Assembly (NCBI GenBank): GCA_031216445.1
Contig: CM062206.1
Span: forward strand, 26,618,501 to 26,682,500
Length of the DNA stretch: 64,000 nucleotides
Direction of reading: 5' to 3'
From: Lateolabrax maculatus
Taxonomy: Eukaryota > Chordata > Actinopteri > Acropomatiformes > Lateolabracidae
Shown: in pieces, positions 30,213-39,885 of the stretch
Layout: each line of letters begins with the position of its first letter
Position numbering within the stretch: position 1 is the first letter of the stretch
Program-made: the position numbers and the translations under genes
Notes under the pieces: generated by a model
What the model was told of the DNA's origin: nothing
Database searches by the model: none
Seen by the model: only the letters and a program-made list of their open reading frames with translations

Positions 30213-31064
30213 TCCACAGTAACTCAGCAAGGAAGAAGCCACTGCTCCAAAACCGCCATAAAACAGCCAGACTACGGCTTGCAGCTGCACATGGGGACAA
30301 GGATCTTATTTTTTGGAGAAATGTCCTCCGGCGTGATTAAACAAAATTGAACTGTTTGGTCATAATTATGTTTGCAGGACAAAGGAGAAGGCTTGCAAGT
30401 CGAAGAACACCATCCAAACCATGAAGCAAAGGGGTGGCAGCATCATGTTGTGGGAGTGCTTTGCTGCAGGAGGAACTCGGGCACTTCCCAAAATAGATGG
30501 CATCATGAGGAAGGAAAATTATGTGGATATATTGAAGCAACATCTCAAGACATCAGCCGGGAAGTTAAATCTTGGTTGCAAATGGGTCTTACAAATGGAC
30601 AATGAACCCAAGCATACTTCCAAAGTTGTGGTAAAACGGCTTAAGGACAACAAAGTCAAGGTATTGGACCTCAATCCATTATAACATTTGTGGGCAGAAC
30701 TGAAAACGCAGCAAGGAGGCCTGCAAACCTGATTTAGGTACACCAGTTCTGTCAGGAGGAATGGGCCAGCAACTTATTGTGGGAAACTTGTGGAAAGCTA
30801 CCCGAAACATTTGACCCAAGTTGAAGGCAATGCTACCAAATATTAAGTGTATGTAAACTTCTGACCCACTGGGAATGTGATGAAAGAAATAAAAAAACAA
30901 AAAAATCATTCTCTACTATTATTCTGACATTTCACATTCTTAAAGTAGTGAATCCTAACTGACCTAAAACAGGGAATGTTTACTAGGATTAAATGTCAGG
31001 AGTTATGAAAAACTGAGTTTAAATGTATTTAGCTAAGGTGTATGTAAATTTCTGACTTCAGCTG
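30213..31064 (+). mobile_element. second Tc1-like transposon fragment, 5' truncated
   Basis: It starts mid-transposase (AKKKPLLQNRH-like text) and ends in GTGTATGTAAATTTCTGACT then TCAGCTG, the right terminus of a common fish Tc1 family. Its orientation opposes that of the neighbour, and the boundary is the TA at 30211-30212. The neighbour therefore probably jumped into this one. Confidence 0.82.
30372..30730 (+). pseudogene. Tc1 transposase, C-terminal part with lost catalytic Glu
   Basis: Readable words are GGSIMLWECFAAGGT, LQMDNEPKHTSK (second Asp) and VLDLNPL-stop-HLWAELKT. A TAA at 30682-30684 occupies the place of the Glu in NPIEHLW, so the third catalytic residue is gone. Confidence 0.85.
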
Positions 31065-31884
31065 TGAGTGCGTGTGTAGTTTCCTTATAATAGTGCCAAG
31101 TGGGGAGAATGTATAAATTAAAACGCAGTGGTCCAGTGTTTAGACACATTTTAGATTTTTCCCATGACAATTTCATTTTATGTTTATTGATCTGAATTTA
31201 GACACCTGTGTCATGTATCTCTTCTTCCATGCTGAATGTGTCCAAATAAATCTTTTTATTAATTTATATATCAAAATCCCTTTGTTCGTTTCCTTTTAAA
31301 TGTCAAAATATATTTGGATGACTCATCTTGAACTCAGGGGTGGTTACATCTGTAGGATTCAGATTCCTCTTGTAACTAAGGGACACAACTAAAATGTTTC
31401 CTGTTTGATCACGGAGTCATTCCCACAACAGAACACACACATCGTGTTACTGTTAGACATTACACATTCTTATCATATTTTGTAAACACAGATTTTCTGG
31501 TTTTCCATGGTTTGATCGCTTGATCTATTTATTTTCCAATGACAGTGCTAGGTGAAGTAAAGCAGAAACATTGGCATCATGGCTGAGCTCCATTCAATCG
31601 AGCCAAATTATTAATTATTAAGATTTTTAAGAGACTCACTCCCAAACATGACACCACAGAAGATTGTTGAATCCAAAGAAAAAGTAAAGGTAACATGAGT
31701 AAATCAGCTGTAGTGTCTACCTGAAGATAAACCAATAAATGAAGTTAACAGGTTTGTTAATGGTGGCCCTCTCATACCAACAGTTTTAAGAATTAGAATT
31801 GTGAAGAACGTCCACTTCCTGGACTGATAATAATAGAAATTAAGAAAGAGCCATGTCTGTTTGGACACACTGTGCTGGGATCAG
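31065..31884 (-). other. igbp1 3' UTR and downstream spacer
   Basis: Lies downstream of igbp1. A minus-strand AATAAA at 31528-31533 is a candidate polyadenylation signal about 350 nt after the stop. No repeat is recognised. Confidence 0.5.
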
Positions 31885-32157
31885 TTATCCCATGTTATGG
31901 CGGTTTCCATAACCTTTGCGATGAGTGTCTTTCCAGTCATCCCAGTGTCTGGCTTTCAGCCGAGACTCCTCATCATCATTTTCAGCATTTTTCTCTTTTT
32001 TTTCTTCTTCCCTCTCCTTTTCATCAGTGTCCTCCTCCACAGCGACCTTCCTGGGTAAACTCTGGTCAGGCAGGCCTCCATGTTTCCTGCGCTGTTCATA
32101 CCAGTCATCTACTGTCATGGTGGGAAGGCTGGGGTAACCAGCTCCAAACACCCGAGC
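31885..32157 (-). CDS. igbp1: igbp1 coding exon 3 (terminal)
   Basis: Encodes residues 271-360, starting ARVFGAGYPSLPTM and ending GYGNRHNMG, stop TAA at 31887-31885. Acceptor ATCCACAG|GCT. It contains a charged EEDTDEKEREEEKKEK stretch. Confidence 0.96.
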   Translation of the reverse strand, partial: ARVFGAGYPSLPTMTVDDWYEQRRKHGGLPDQSLPRKVAVEEDTDEKEREEEKKEKNAENDDEESRLKARHWDDWKDTHRKGYGNRHNMG

Positions 32158-33386
32158 CTGTGGATGAAGCAAACATTTTCTATCACACAATGTTGCACAG
32201 CACGTAAAAAATACATACTACATCCTGTACTACTGCTCCTTACTTTGATTGGTACCTGCCACATGTGATAGAAATTAACTGTTTGAATTAACCTCTGTCC
32301 ACAGAGGTCTTGATATGGTGCTCTCTGTCCTAGATTTAACATTTCAGCTCCCTCACCTGATTTACACCTGACCTGCTTCATCTTTCAGGTTTCTGCTCTT
32401 CCGTCATTTGGGTGACAACTGTGGTTATGTAATGCTGAGGGGTTATTGATATCACTTCACCTTGATTTTACATTATGTTTCAGTCACTCTTCTTTGACTT
32501 CAATGGCCGTTATATCCATCTATGCTTGCTTCACAGACACCAGAATCCTTCGGGGGAAAAAAACAGTAATCTTACCTCCCTGAACATGGGAGTTGCTGGT
32601 CATCCGCTGCCTCATTACACGTCGTAACATGTTATTTTGAATCTGAACTAACATGTTAAAACACCCATGTCACACAATAACACAATCAAACAAACCGATT
32701 AAGGCAGCAGTACACTAGTAACTCCCGTGTTCTGCCAGATAACATCACTGTTTTTGTCAAAGGAGTCTGGTGGCTTTGACGAGAGCATAAATGGATAAAA
32801 CGGCATCACTTTCCTGTCAGAGAGGTTGGAAAGGACTGTCTGATGGCAAGGTAAACCGGTGAAAATATTCTAAATATAGCTAAACTTAAACTAATATTGA
32901 TTCTTTTAGGTGGGCCTTTTTTTTTTTAGGTGGCTAAATTATGTTTTGCTGCAGACCCCGTCCACAGCAGTACGTTGCTGAGCATCTGTGCAGATACAAC
33001 TGTCAGCTTCTCCAAACTGGGGGCGCGCTGACCATCATCTACTGTACCTCATACAACCCCACTTCAAAAAATCTGACCTCTCTCTTTAACCAACAACAAG
33101 ATAGTAAAGAACCAATAACAACAACCAATTTGAACTCAATCTAGTGAAACAACATGCTGCTGGTTCGATTGATATATATGTTTATTATTTGAGTGACTTG
33201 GTGGTGTTGAGTAGTGACCATCATGTTTGCATGGACAGGTCCTGGACATTGCTTATAGTAACTACACTGGCAGCTGCTACCTTCACAGTTGAGAGGCTAT
33301 AGCATACAGTCACTCCTGCCTGTGTAAGAGCAGCCAAACAGATAAAAGTCAGAACACCGACTATTTTGATCAAACCTCTCTTAAAT

Positions 33387-33424
<38 letters not shown>

Positions 33425-35688
33425 TAAAAAAAAAATGTGTGTGTTTGACCAAGATACATACTGAGCGGGACATTTTACAGTTGAAAAATCTACTTGTCAG
33501 TGCTATTTGGTTGACAAATTATGTAATGATAACACTGTTTCCACGCAGTCTCACCTGTGCAGCGTCCTTGGTGAGGATGAACGGTTTCATGGGTGGCCTG
33601 ACTGGCTGAGCAGGCTGCTTGGCAGAATCGTACTTTAGACTATCCATCTTCCCTAGTATCTCCACCTCTTGGTCAATGCTCTCTATGTCCTCTAGACACA
33701 GAGTGACCCATCTCCGCAAATTCAGAAGGTAAAAATCTCTGCTGACTTCATCGTCGGCCTGTCCACTGTCCACAGCTCTCCGAACCTCTGACAGTCTGGC
33801 TTCCAGCTCCTTCTTCTGACGGTACCGATCAATCTTAGCTTTTCTCTGTGCTGCCATGGAAACCAGGTCTGATGAGAAGGAGACAGGCTGGAACAACGAG
33901 CACACATCACAGTTTTGAGTATCACCTGATTAATTTTCAAACTATGTTCTAAGTGACACTTTAATGGACTCTCCTCCCTCTTCTCTTCACATTACCCTCT
34001 GTTTCATTGAATGTGACCAATTTTCTAAATCAAAATGGTGAAGGCTTAAGTACAATTTTGAAATGAACTTTTTTATAAAAAGGGGCATCCATATATGCTT
34101 GTAAAAATATTTGGAGTAGCTCACTTTCTACTGTCACTTTTTGGATGAACTATATACATGCAAATATAAGATATTTCTTCCTTTACGTTCAGATAAACTA
34201 ATCTAGACCTTACTGTTACTGGACAGGTGCGGTTTCATTTCAGTCTGTTTCGATCCAATTTAGAATTGTTGTGCAATGTAGTCAGAACAAACAACTGATA
34301 TGTAATTTAATATTTGCTACATTATTATTTAATTGATTAATTATTATTTAAATGTACCTATTTCATGCATAAACTTTATGGTCAAAAGGGGGAAAAGACA
34401 TCTCAAATGAGTGTAAAACGTTTTAAGTGATATTGTGGAAGGTTTGTCGAATTTTGTCACTTCGATCCAACTTTTCTAATAAGATTATTTGCATAAAAAT
34501 GCTTGGATGGAAATAAAATAATGTGAACATAAATCTATGTGCTAGAATGACAAATGGGGGGCAAAGTGTAAACGGCTTATCAATCCTATTTCACTGCCTT
34601 CCATAGACTACACCGCAATGGCTTATGATGATTCTTTACTGGCAGATGGCATGTCACTGTTGTTCTACCAGCATATTCCACTATCCACCAGCTTTCTGAC
34701 AATTCTTGCTGACATGTCACCAATGCTGCTGGTAATGTTTTTAAATCTCATCCCCACTCTGTCTCAGTGTTGGCTTAAGTGGACTGCTGAGGTCTTACTT
34801 TCATTTTGCACACCTTACTGCAATTGGCACACTTTTATGCATGCATGTGCGTTCAATAGCATACTTATTTTACTTTCATGATCACTACTTGTATATGACT
34901 TTTGTTTTAGCGCCATTATTTGGTGGTTCGTTCGTGTTCTGCTGCAACATGCAAGTTTCTATCAAACAATTACTGCTTCTTCTGCTACAATAGTTCATTC
35001 TAATGTTCACTGTTGCACGTATGCTGATTCTACATTTTGAGCATCATGTTATGTATTTAATGAACTCGTTACTGTTAAGGGTTTTGCACATAAACTTATC
35101 TGCAAATAATCAAATGGTACATTGGAACCTTTTCAAACTGCAGCACATTTCTTGTTCGAGTCTCCTTACGAAACCATTTGCTGTCATTTATGCTAACGTT
35201 AGTGTAATTACCTTGACTGTAGGGTATCCATTTTCTGATGCTTCGTCAGGACTTGTGTTTTCATTCGTCAACTTTGGCAGTTCAAACTGTGATATCTTAT
35301 ACTCTTTACATCTGCTCAAGAAATCCATAAAGTAAGCCCGGGCTGTTTGGACAATCTCTAGTCGTTTGTCTCGGCTGGTCTGCTTCATGTTTAGAGCTCC
35401 CAACAGAGCGGGCAGCAGCAGGTATTTCAAGTCTGCCGTGGCAATCTCCTCGAGCTCTTCATTACGGCTGAATAGGTCGAGCTGAGCCACCATTCTAGAC
35501 GCTTCTTCCAACATACTCATACCGCGTTTCACTCTCACCTGGATGCTGTTAGACCCAAGGGGTTCGTTTGTACTATCTACCTCCTCGAAAATCTTCCACC
35601 CACGATCTAGCAAATCAGATAATTTAGGAGGTTCTGCGTCTGAATTATGTAGCTGTCTAACATCGTTGCTGTTTCCACATTCCGCCAT
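31885..35688 (-). CDS. igbp1: igbp1, immunoglobulin-binding protein 1 (alpha4/TAP42), complete
   Basis: Alpha4 binds and stabilises the catalytic subunits of PP2A, PP4 and PP6 in the cytoplasm and links PP2A to the ubiquitin ligase MID1 (known for the family). Three minus-strand coding exons, 35212-35688, 33555-33887 and 31885-32157, sum to 1083 nt and 360 residues; the human protein has 339. Start MAECGNSNDVRQLHN sits in a YY1-like CAAGATGGCGG context. The N-terminal TPR-like helical part has LDLFSRNEELEEIATADLKY. The middle has KAKIDRYRQKKELEARL. The C-terminus has FGAGYPSLPTMTVDDWYEQ and DDWKDTHRKGYGNRHNMG, with an acidic Lys/Glu run in between. All phases are zero and no stop interrupts. 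Confidence 0.97.
32158..33554 (-). other. igbp1 intron 2
   Basis: A 1.4-kb GT-AG intron with a CA microsatellite at 33389-33422 and a poly-T run near 32920. No other recognised content. Confidence 0.85.
33389..33422. repeat. (CA)n microsatellite
   Basis: About 17 CA units, followed after an A run by TGTGTGTGTTT. The two could pair as a short hairpin. Confidence 0.95.
33555..33887 (-). CDS. igbp1: igbp1 coding exon 2
   Basis: Encodes residues 160-270 (PVSFSSDLVSMAAQRKAK...PFILTKDAAQ). Acceptor GTTGTTCCAG|CCT; a second AG 19 nt inside the exon has a better pyrimidine tract but would break the frame from exon 1. Donor GCACAG|GTGAGA. Confidence 0.93.
33888..35211 (-). other. igbp1 intron 1
   Basis: A 1.3-kb AT-rich intron. 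It contains one member of a dispersed repeat pair (34225-34530). Confidence 0.85.
34225..34530 (+). repeat. dispersed repeat shared with 60771-61030
   Basis: Shares TTTCATTTCAGTCTGTTTC, TTTAGAATTGTTGTGCAAT and GTGATATTGTGGAAGGTTTG, then GGATGGAAAT, with a segment in a magt1 intron, in the same order. Probably an old non-autonomous DNA transposon; the family is not named. Confidence 0.75.
35212..35688 (-). CDS. igbp1: igbp1 coding exon 1
   Basis: Encodes residues 1-159, ending GYPTVK. Donor GTCAAG|GTAATT, phase 0. Contains the PP2A-binding helical region. Confidence 0.96.
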
Positions 35689-35710
35689 CTTGTCATATTT
35701 TCCGGGTTCC
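35680..35710 (-). promoter_or_regulatory. igbp1 core promoter motifs (YY1-like, ETS-like)
   Basis: The start codon lies inside CAAGATGGCGG (35682-35692, minus strand), a YY1-type site common around starts of housekeeping genes. CCCGGAAA (ETS-like) is 8 nt upstream, at about 35699-35706. Both are motif matches only. Confidence 0.55.
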
Positions 35711-35852
35711 GTCTTCTTCGTTTATATATTTTTTTTTTGCGGAGCAATGCTTCAAGGGATGTTACTGCCCACCACAGGTCAAACCTTAAAATTACACTTG
35801 AAGGCCCAACAAGATGTGCTTTTTGTTTTACCATAATAACATGCTCAATATT

Positions 35853-35973
35853 ATGGAAGCCCATTTGCGCCACTGTGAAGAAAAAAATAGCGATCCTGTA
35901 AGTCATAATTACGACTTAGCATTTCATAATTATGACTTAGTGGGGCTGGTCTGTGCTCAGCTGCAGGGGAGAG
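35853..35973. mobile_element. truncated copy of the hAT-like element of 21607-22554
   Basis: Starts ATGGAAGCCCATTTGCGCCA, continues through GTCATAATTACGACTTAG and breaks off after GGTCTGTGCTCAGCTGCAGG, which matches the interior near 22388-22415 in reverse. It lies only about 165 bp upstream of the igbp1 start codon. Confidence 0.75.
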
Positions 35974-36700
35974 ATGATAATATTTAAACTAACAATAATT
36001 TGTCATACCCAAGCTCCGCTTAAGGAATATATTTTTTATTATACCACTGCCAGTATATTGAAACTTTTATACCCACACACACACACTAGCAGGCCTGGAA
36101 ACTTGACACTTTAAAGTGTTGTCCTGTAGACCAACGGTTTGTATGAAGGAATTTGCCACACCCACATGTCCTGATAAGAGAAATAGCAGATCGGGGGTAC
36201 CGGCAGAGATGGGAAAAACAAAGGAAGTGTAGAGTTTCTTTCCCTTTAGGGCGTTGTCTCCTCGGATTGGTGGACTCGTGTGCCAAGAAGCCGGGACCAG
36301 CCTGGGAACCAATGGGCAGAGCCAAGTCTAAACCAAGGCTCCCCCATCTTTTCTCTTAATCAATCAGATAGCTGCACATTCTACTATAAAACACTGTGTA
36401 AAGTTAAGAAGAACACTCTTTTCTAGGATGTTGGCTATAGACTGTGGTTTACTGAATAGAGGAGATCCTTGTACAAGATGGGTTTGATCCTCCAATGTCT
36501 TAATAAAATGCCAAACTAAAGGAATAGCCTCTTTCTGGACTTTTCTTTCACAAATAATTGTGAGGAGGCTGAGGAGGCTAGACAGATCCTCAGGTGCTGC
36601 TGCAGGTGTGCCCTGATAACGTGTGTGGTGGAGAGGGATTTGCAATATTGTAGGTGGTGCCCTGAGGGGGTGTGAGTTGCAGTGTATCATTAAAGAGGTA
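35974..36700. other. spacer, possibly 3' end of the older Gypsy element
   Basis: No gene is seen. The short minus-strand frames at 36067-36325 resemble nothing known. Sequence near 36500-36690 may belong to the adjacent retroelement, but no LTR boundary is visible. Confidence 0.35.
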
Positions 36701-36848
36701 CTGCAAACTTAAACATGTTTGTTTTGTTTTTTTTGTTTTTTTTTGGCTGTACACTGAGCATCCACTGGAAGCCTTGGAACACGACCAAACATCAGGTGAA
36801 ATGGAGCATAGCCAGTAGTCTCATGAACAGTTGCACTGTACACAAAGG

Positions 36849-37256
36849 TCAGAGTCTGTATCTGTTGTGGCCATTCTTGTTTGGAAAAGCTTGCAAAATA
36901 TTTCCAAGTATGCGGCTGAACCGCTCTGTGCCACCATTGCCCATGGGATGATAGGCGTTGGTATGAGACTTGGCAACACCAGACCGCTGCAGCAGCTCAG
37001 ACACTAGTTCACTCTTAAAGGTGGCACCCTGGTCTGAGTGAATATGCTCAGGGAAACCATAGATGCAGAAAAAACAGTCCAACAACTTTCTGGCCATCTG
37101 TTTGGCAGTCTGGTTCCTGCACGGGAAAGCATGGGCCATCTTCGTGAAGTGGTCAGTTGCCACAAGCACATCAACAGAGCTCTTGTTCTTGTCCTCTGCT
37201 GACCAGAAGTTGAGGCAGACGAGCTCCATAGGGGTTGAGGTCTTCATGCTTTGCAA
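36849..37256 (-). pseudogene. Gypsy integrase core fragment
   Basis: Shows VATDHFTKMAHAFPCRNQ (first Asp), HSDQGATFKSEL (second Asp) and GNGGTERFSRILG (Glu), with the spacing of a retroviral-type integrase DDE core. The zinc-binding N-terminus is missing from this frame. Confidence 0.8.
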
Positions 37257-37749
37257 TGGAGCACCGAACCTACTCCTTCACATTTTTCTCTATGTTAGGC
37301 GAGAAAAACCTTTGTCTTGCTAGGTGGAGAGTTCTGGCTTGACCTTGGTGTCCTGCCAAATCATGTACTCCTTCCAATGCCTTGTCCCTTAAAATTGCTG
37401 GCAGCACCAACTAAAGCCTCTTTATTCTGCTCACAGGGTTTTTTGTCACCCTGTACAGGATTCCATCTTGAATCTTAAGGTTTTCACAGTGCTTAAGCAT
37501 GGTCAGTGACCTGGCATCCATACCATGTCTCTCTCATCTGGATGGACGTCTTTTGCGAACAACAGCAACAGCAGGACACTGGAGTCGGCGGTATCCCGGA
37601 GTTGGTGATCTTCCAGCTCACGCAAGGTAAGTGAAGGTAAGGTATCTTGACCAGTAGGTTGCAGCTGCTGGACATGGTGGACAAGGTAAGTAGCCATATT
37701 CTTTACAGTATTATCCCAGTCACTGTGATGTAGCAAGACAGCCTTGACT

Positions 37750-38097
37750 TCAGATGAGCAGCAGGAACCTGTTGTCTTTGGTGTAGGCTGGGGTTGCTGG
37801 ACCACCTGAAGATGATGGATTCCAAGCCTGAAAGCATCCTGCACTCTGCCAACTTCCGCACCTTCTGCTTCTACTAACTAAGCTACTGTAGGGCTCCTGA
37901 GTGAGACGCCTGCTGATGGAAGAGGTGAAGTGGTAACGGCTGAGTGCATCTGCCACAACATTCTTTGGACTTGCATTGCACTTCAAGTCGAAGTTGTAGG
38001 ACGCCAGCTTGGCCACCCATCTCTGTTCATAGGCATGGTTGGCATTTGGCTTGGTCAGTATATGGCTCCAATCTGCAGCAGTCAACTTCCTGAACAT
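37750..38097 (-). pseudogene. Gypsy RNase H remnant
   Basis: Contains the words SHILTKPNANHAYEQRWVAK, LASYNFDLKC and VVADALSRYHF, typical of the end of gypsy RNase H before the integrase. The catalytic part is lost. Confidence 0.65.
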
Positions 38098-38834
38098 GCC
38101 AGCACTCTTCCTAGCCTGACCAGTCTATTCTTTCCTCTTGTGGTGATGGCCAAGCACCCAGGGATGAAGCTCTGATAGAAGAAAACCATACCCAAGAAGG
38201 ACTTAAGCTTCTTCACAGAGGCAGTGCAACCTTCTCCCTCCATTAGGGCTTCTCTTGGCATGTTAGAAATGACATCCACCTTGGTCGGATCGACAGCGAC
38301 ACCATTCTGGTCGATGACATGGCCAAGGAACTTGACTGACCTCTGCAGAAAATGACATTTCTTAGGGCTCAGCTTGAGATTACTGTCTCTCAGCTTCTGG
38401 AAAACCACCTGGAGCCTGCTAAGGGCTTCCTTTTCAGTGGGAACGAAGACAAGGAGGTTGTCTAAATAGCAGAGCAGATGGGTGAAGTTGAGGTTGCTGA
38501 AGATATTCAACATCATCCGCATAAAGGAAGCTGGACTGTTGCAGAGCCCTTGAGGCATTCTATCATACTTGTATAGGCCAACAGGTGTCGTGAAGGCGGT
38601 GTACTTTTTATTTTCCTCATATATGGGGATGTTGTAGAAACCGGAAGTTAGGTCCATTGTGCTGAAGAAGGCATTGCCTCTGAGTGCTGCAAGACAGTCA
38701 GCCTGGTGAGGGAGCAAACCTCTCTGCTTTGCTACAGTCAAGTGAGTGTCTGGAGAAAATGTCCTATACTCTTCAACAAGCTCTCTTTTAGAGCAGAGGT
38801 TGGCATGGCATGAGTCAATGTCAAGGTTGCTCAA
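38082..38834 (-). pseudogene. Gypsy reverse transcriptase with YLDN in place of YLDD
   Basis: A 250-codon frame with FFSTMDLTSGFYNIPI, PVGLYKYDRMPQGLCNSPAS, CYLDNLLVFV (38457-38468) and VKFLGHVIDQNGVAVDPTKV. The active-site motif has Asn for the second Asp, which should disable catalysis. The frame starts after the N-terminal fingers. Confidence 0.85.
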
Positions 38835-39450
38835 TCATAAATGGGAGAGCCTGTATTTGAAGTCAGCATCTGTAACAGTTGGCCTAATGACCTGTTCTGG
38901 CTTCCTGTTCTCCATCTTACAGGTGCCCCGCTGGATGTTGATGTCTTCCACTGCAAGGCAAGGTGATACATCAGCAACCTTGGTTTTGATGAGACATTAG
39001 TCATCTTCATGGGCACCCACCAATTACCCCACATCGGTGTGATGACCCATCCAACAAGGATGTCTCTCGGTCTGGTCTTGGAGGTGCAAGGCTCCACAAT
39101 GACTGTGCTGCCTGGAGACACTGGTACATTGCAGAGCAGCCTGCCCCACACTAGATGTTCATGCTGAGGGAGTAGTGTAACAGCATGGGGCAGCTTCATT
39201 GTGCCGATTTTGTCGGGAACCTTGTCTCCCCTCCATCTGGTGGTGCATGAAGTCATATCCAAGAAATGCTCATAGTCAAGAAGTGAATGCTTGCATCCTG
39301 CAGATATGATCTTCCAGTAGTCATCATTGCCTTTCATGACACACATTATGTTTGAAAATATTTGAACTGATGATGAGGTCATCACGCTGACCTGATACTA
39401 CTAAAACAGGTACAATGCATTTCACTCTGTAGATGGTCAGTGTCAAGTAA

Positions 39451-39453
<3 letters not shown>

Positions 39454-39512
<59 letters not shown>

Positions 39513-39514
39513 CA
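39454..39514. repeat. (TA)n microsatellite
   Basis: About 28 TA units with one TG interruption, lying inside the gag-like remnant. Confidence 0.95.
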
Positions 39515-39885
39515 TACAGTTAGTTCACGCTGGAAGTTGTCAATGTGTTTTTGAACCTCACTGGTTGTCCACTCTTCAGCTGCCTTAAAGCTGACCCTGT
39601 TGAAGAGGATGAGGTCTGGACAATTCTTGCATCCTGGATCCTCAACACTATGTCCCTGCCTCTTTAAACACTCATCCGCTATGTCAATAGCATTGTTTAT
39701 TCTTATCCAGTACTCCAATACTCCTTCATGTTGCAGTGGCTTGGTGTTATACAAGTCAGCCATCGGCAGGGAGGAGTAAGTCAACTCCCTGAAGTGTTGT
39801 TTCAGGATGTCAAAGATCAGTTCGGGAGTCTGGATTTGGTCAAGTTAGGGGTTGTGGCTTAGTGTAACCCTCACTACATCCTTTG

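Larger units (their letters stand above)
36700..39784 (-). mobile_element. degraded Ty3/Gypsy retrotransposon (older copy)
   Basis: Minus-strand domains appear in the gypsy order, gag-like (39452-39784), then a protease-to-RT linker (about 38831-39385), reverse transcriptase (38082-38834), RNase H (37750-38097) and integrase (36849-37256), each in a different frame. No LTRs are recognised. A TA microsatellite interrupts the gag end, and an L2 LINE begins about 100 bp beyond it. Confidence 0.8.

Noticed and set aside
31925..32207. Ser/Phe-rich plus-strand frames
   Set aside because: They are the antisense of igbp1 exon 3, which has clear homology on the minus strand.
33722..33940. Alternative minus-strand frame over igbp1 exon 2
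   Set aside because: Out of frame with the conserved alpha4 sequence.
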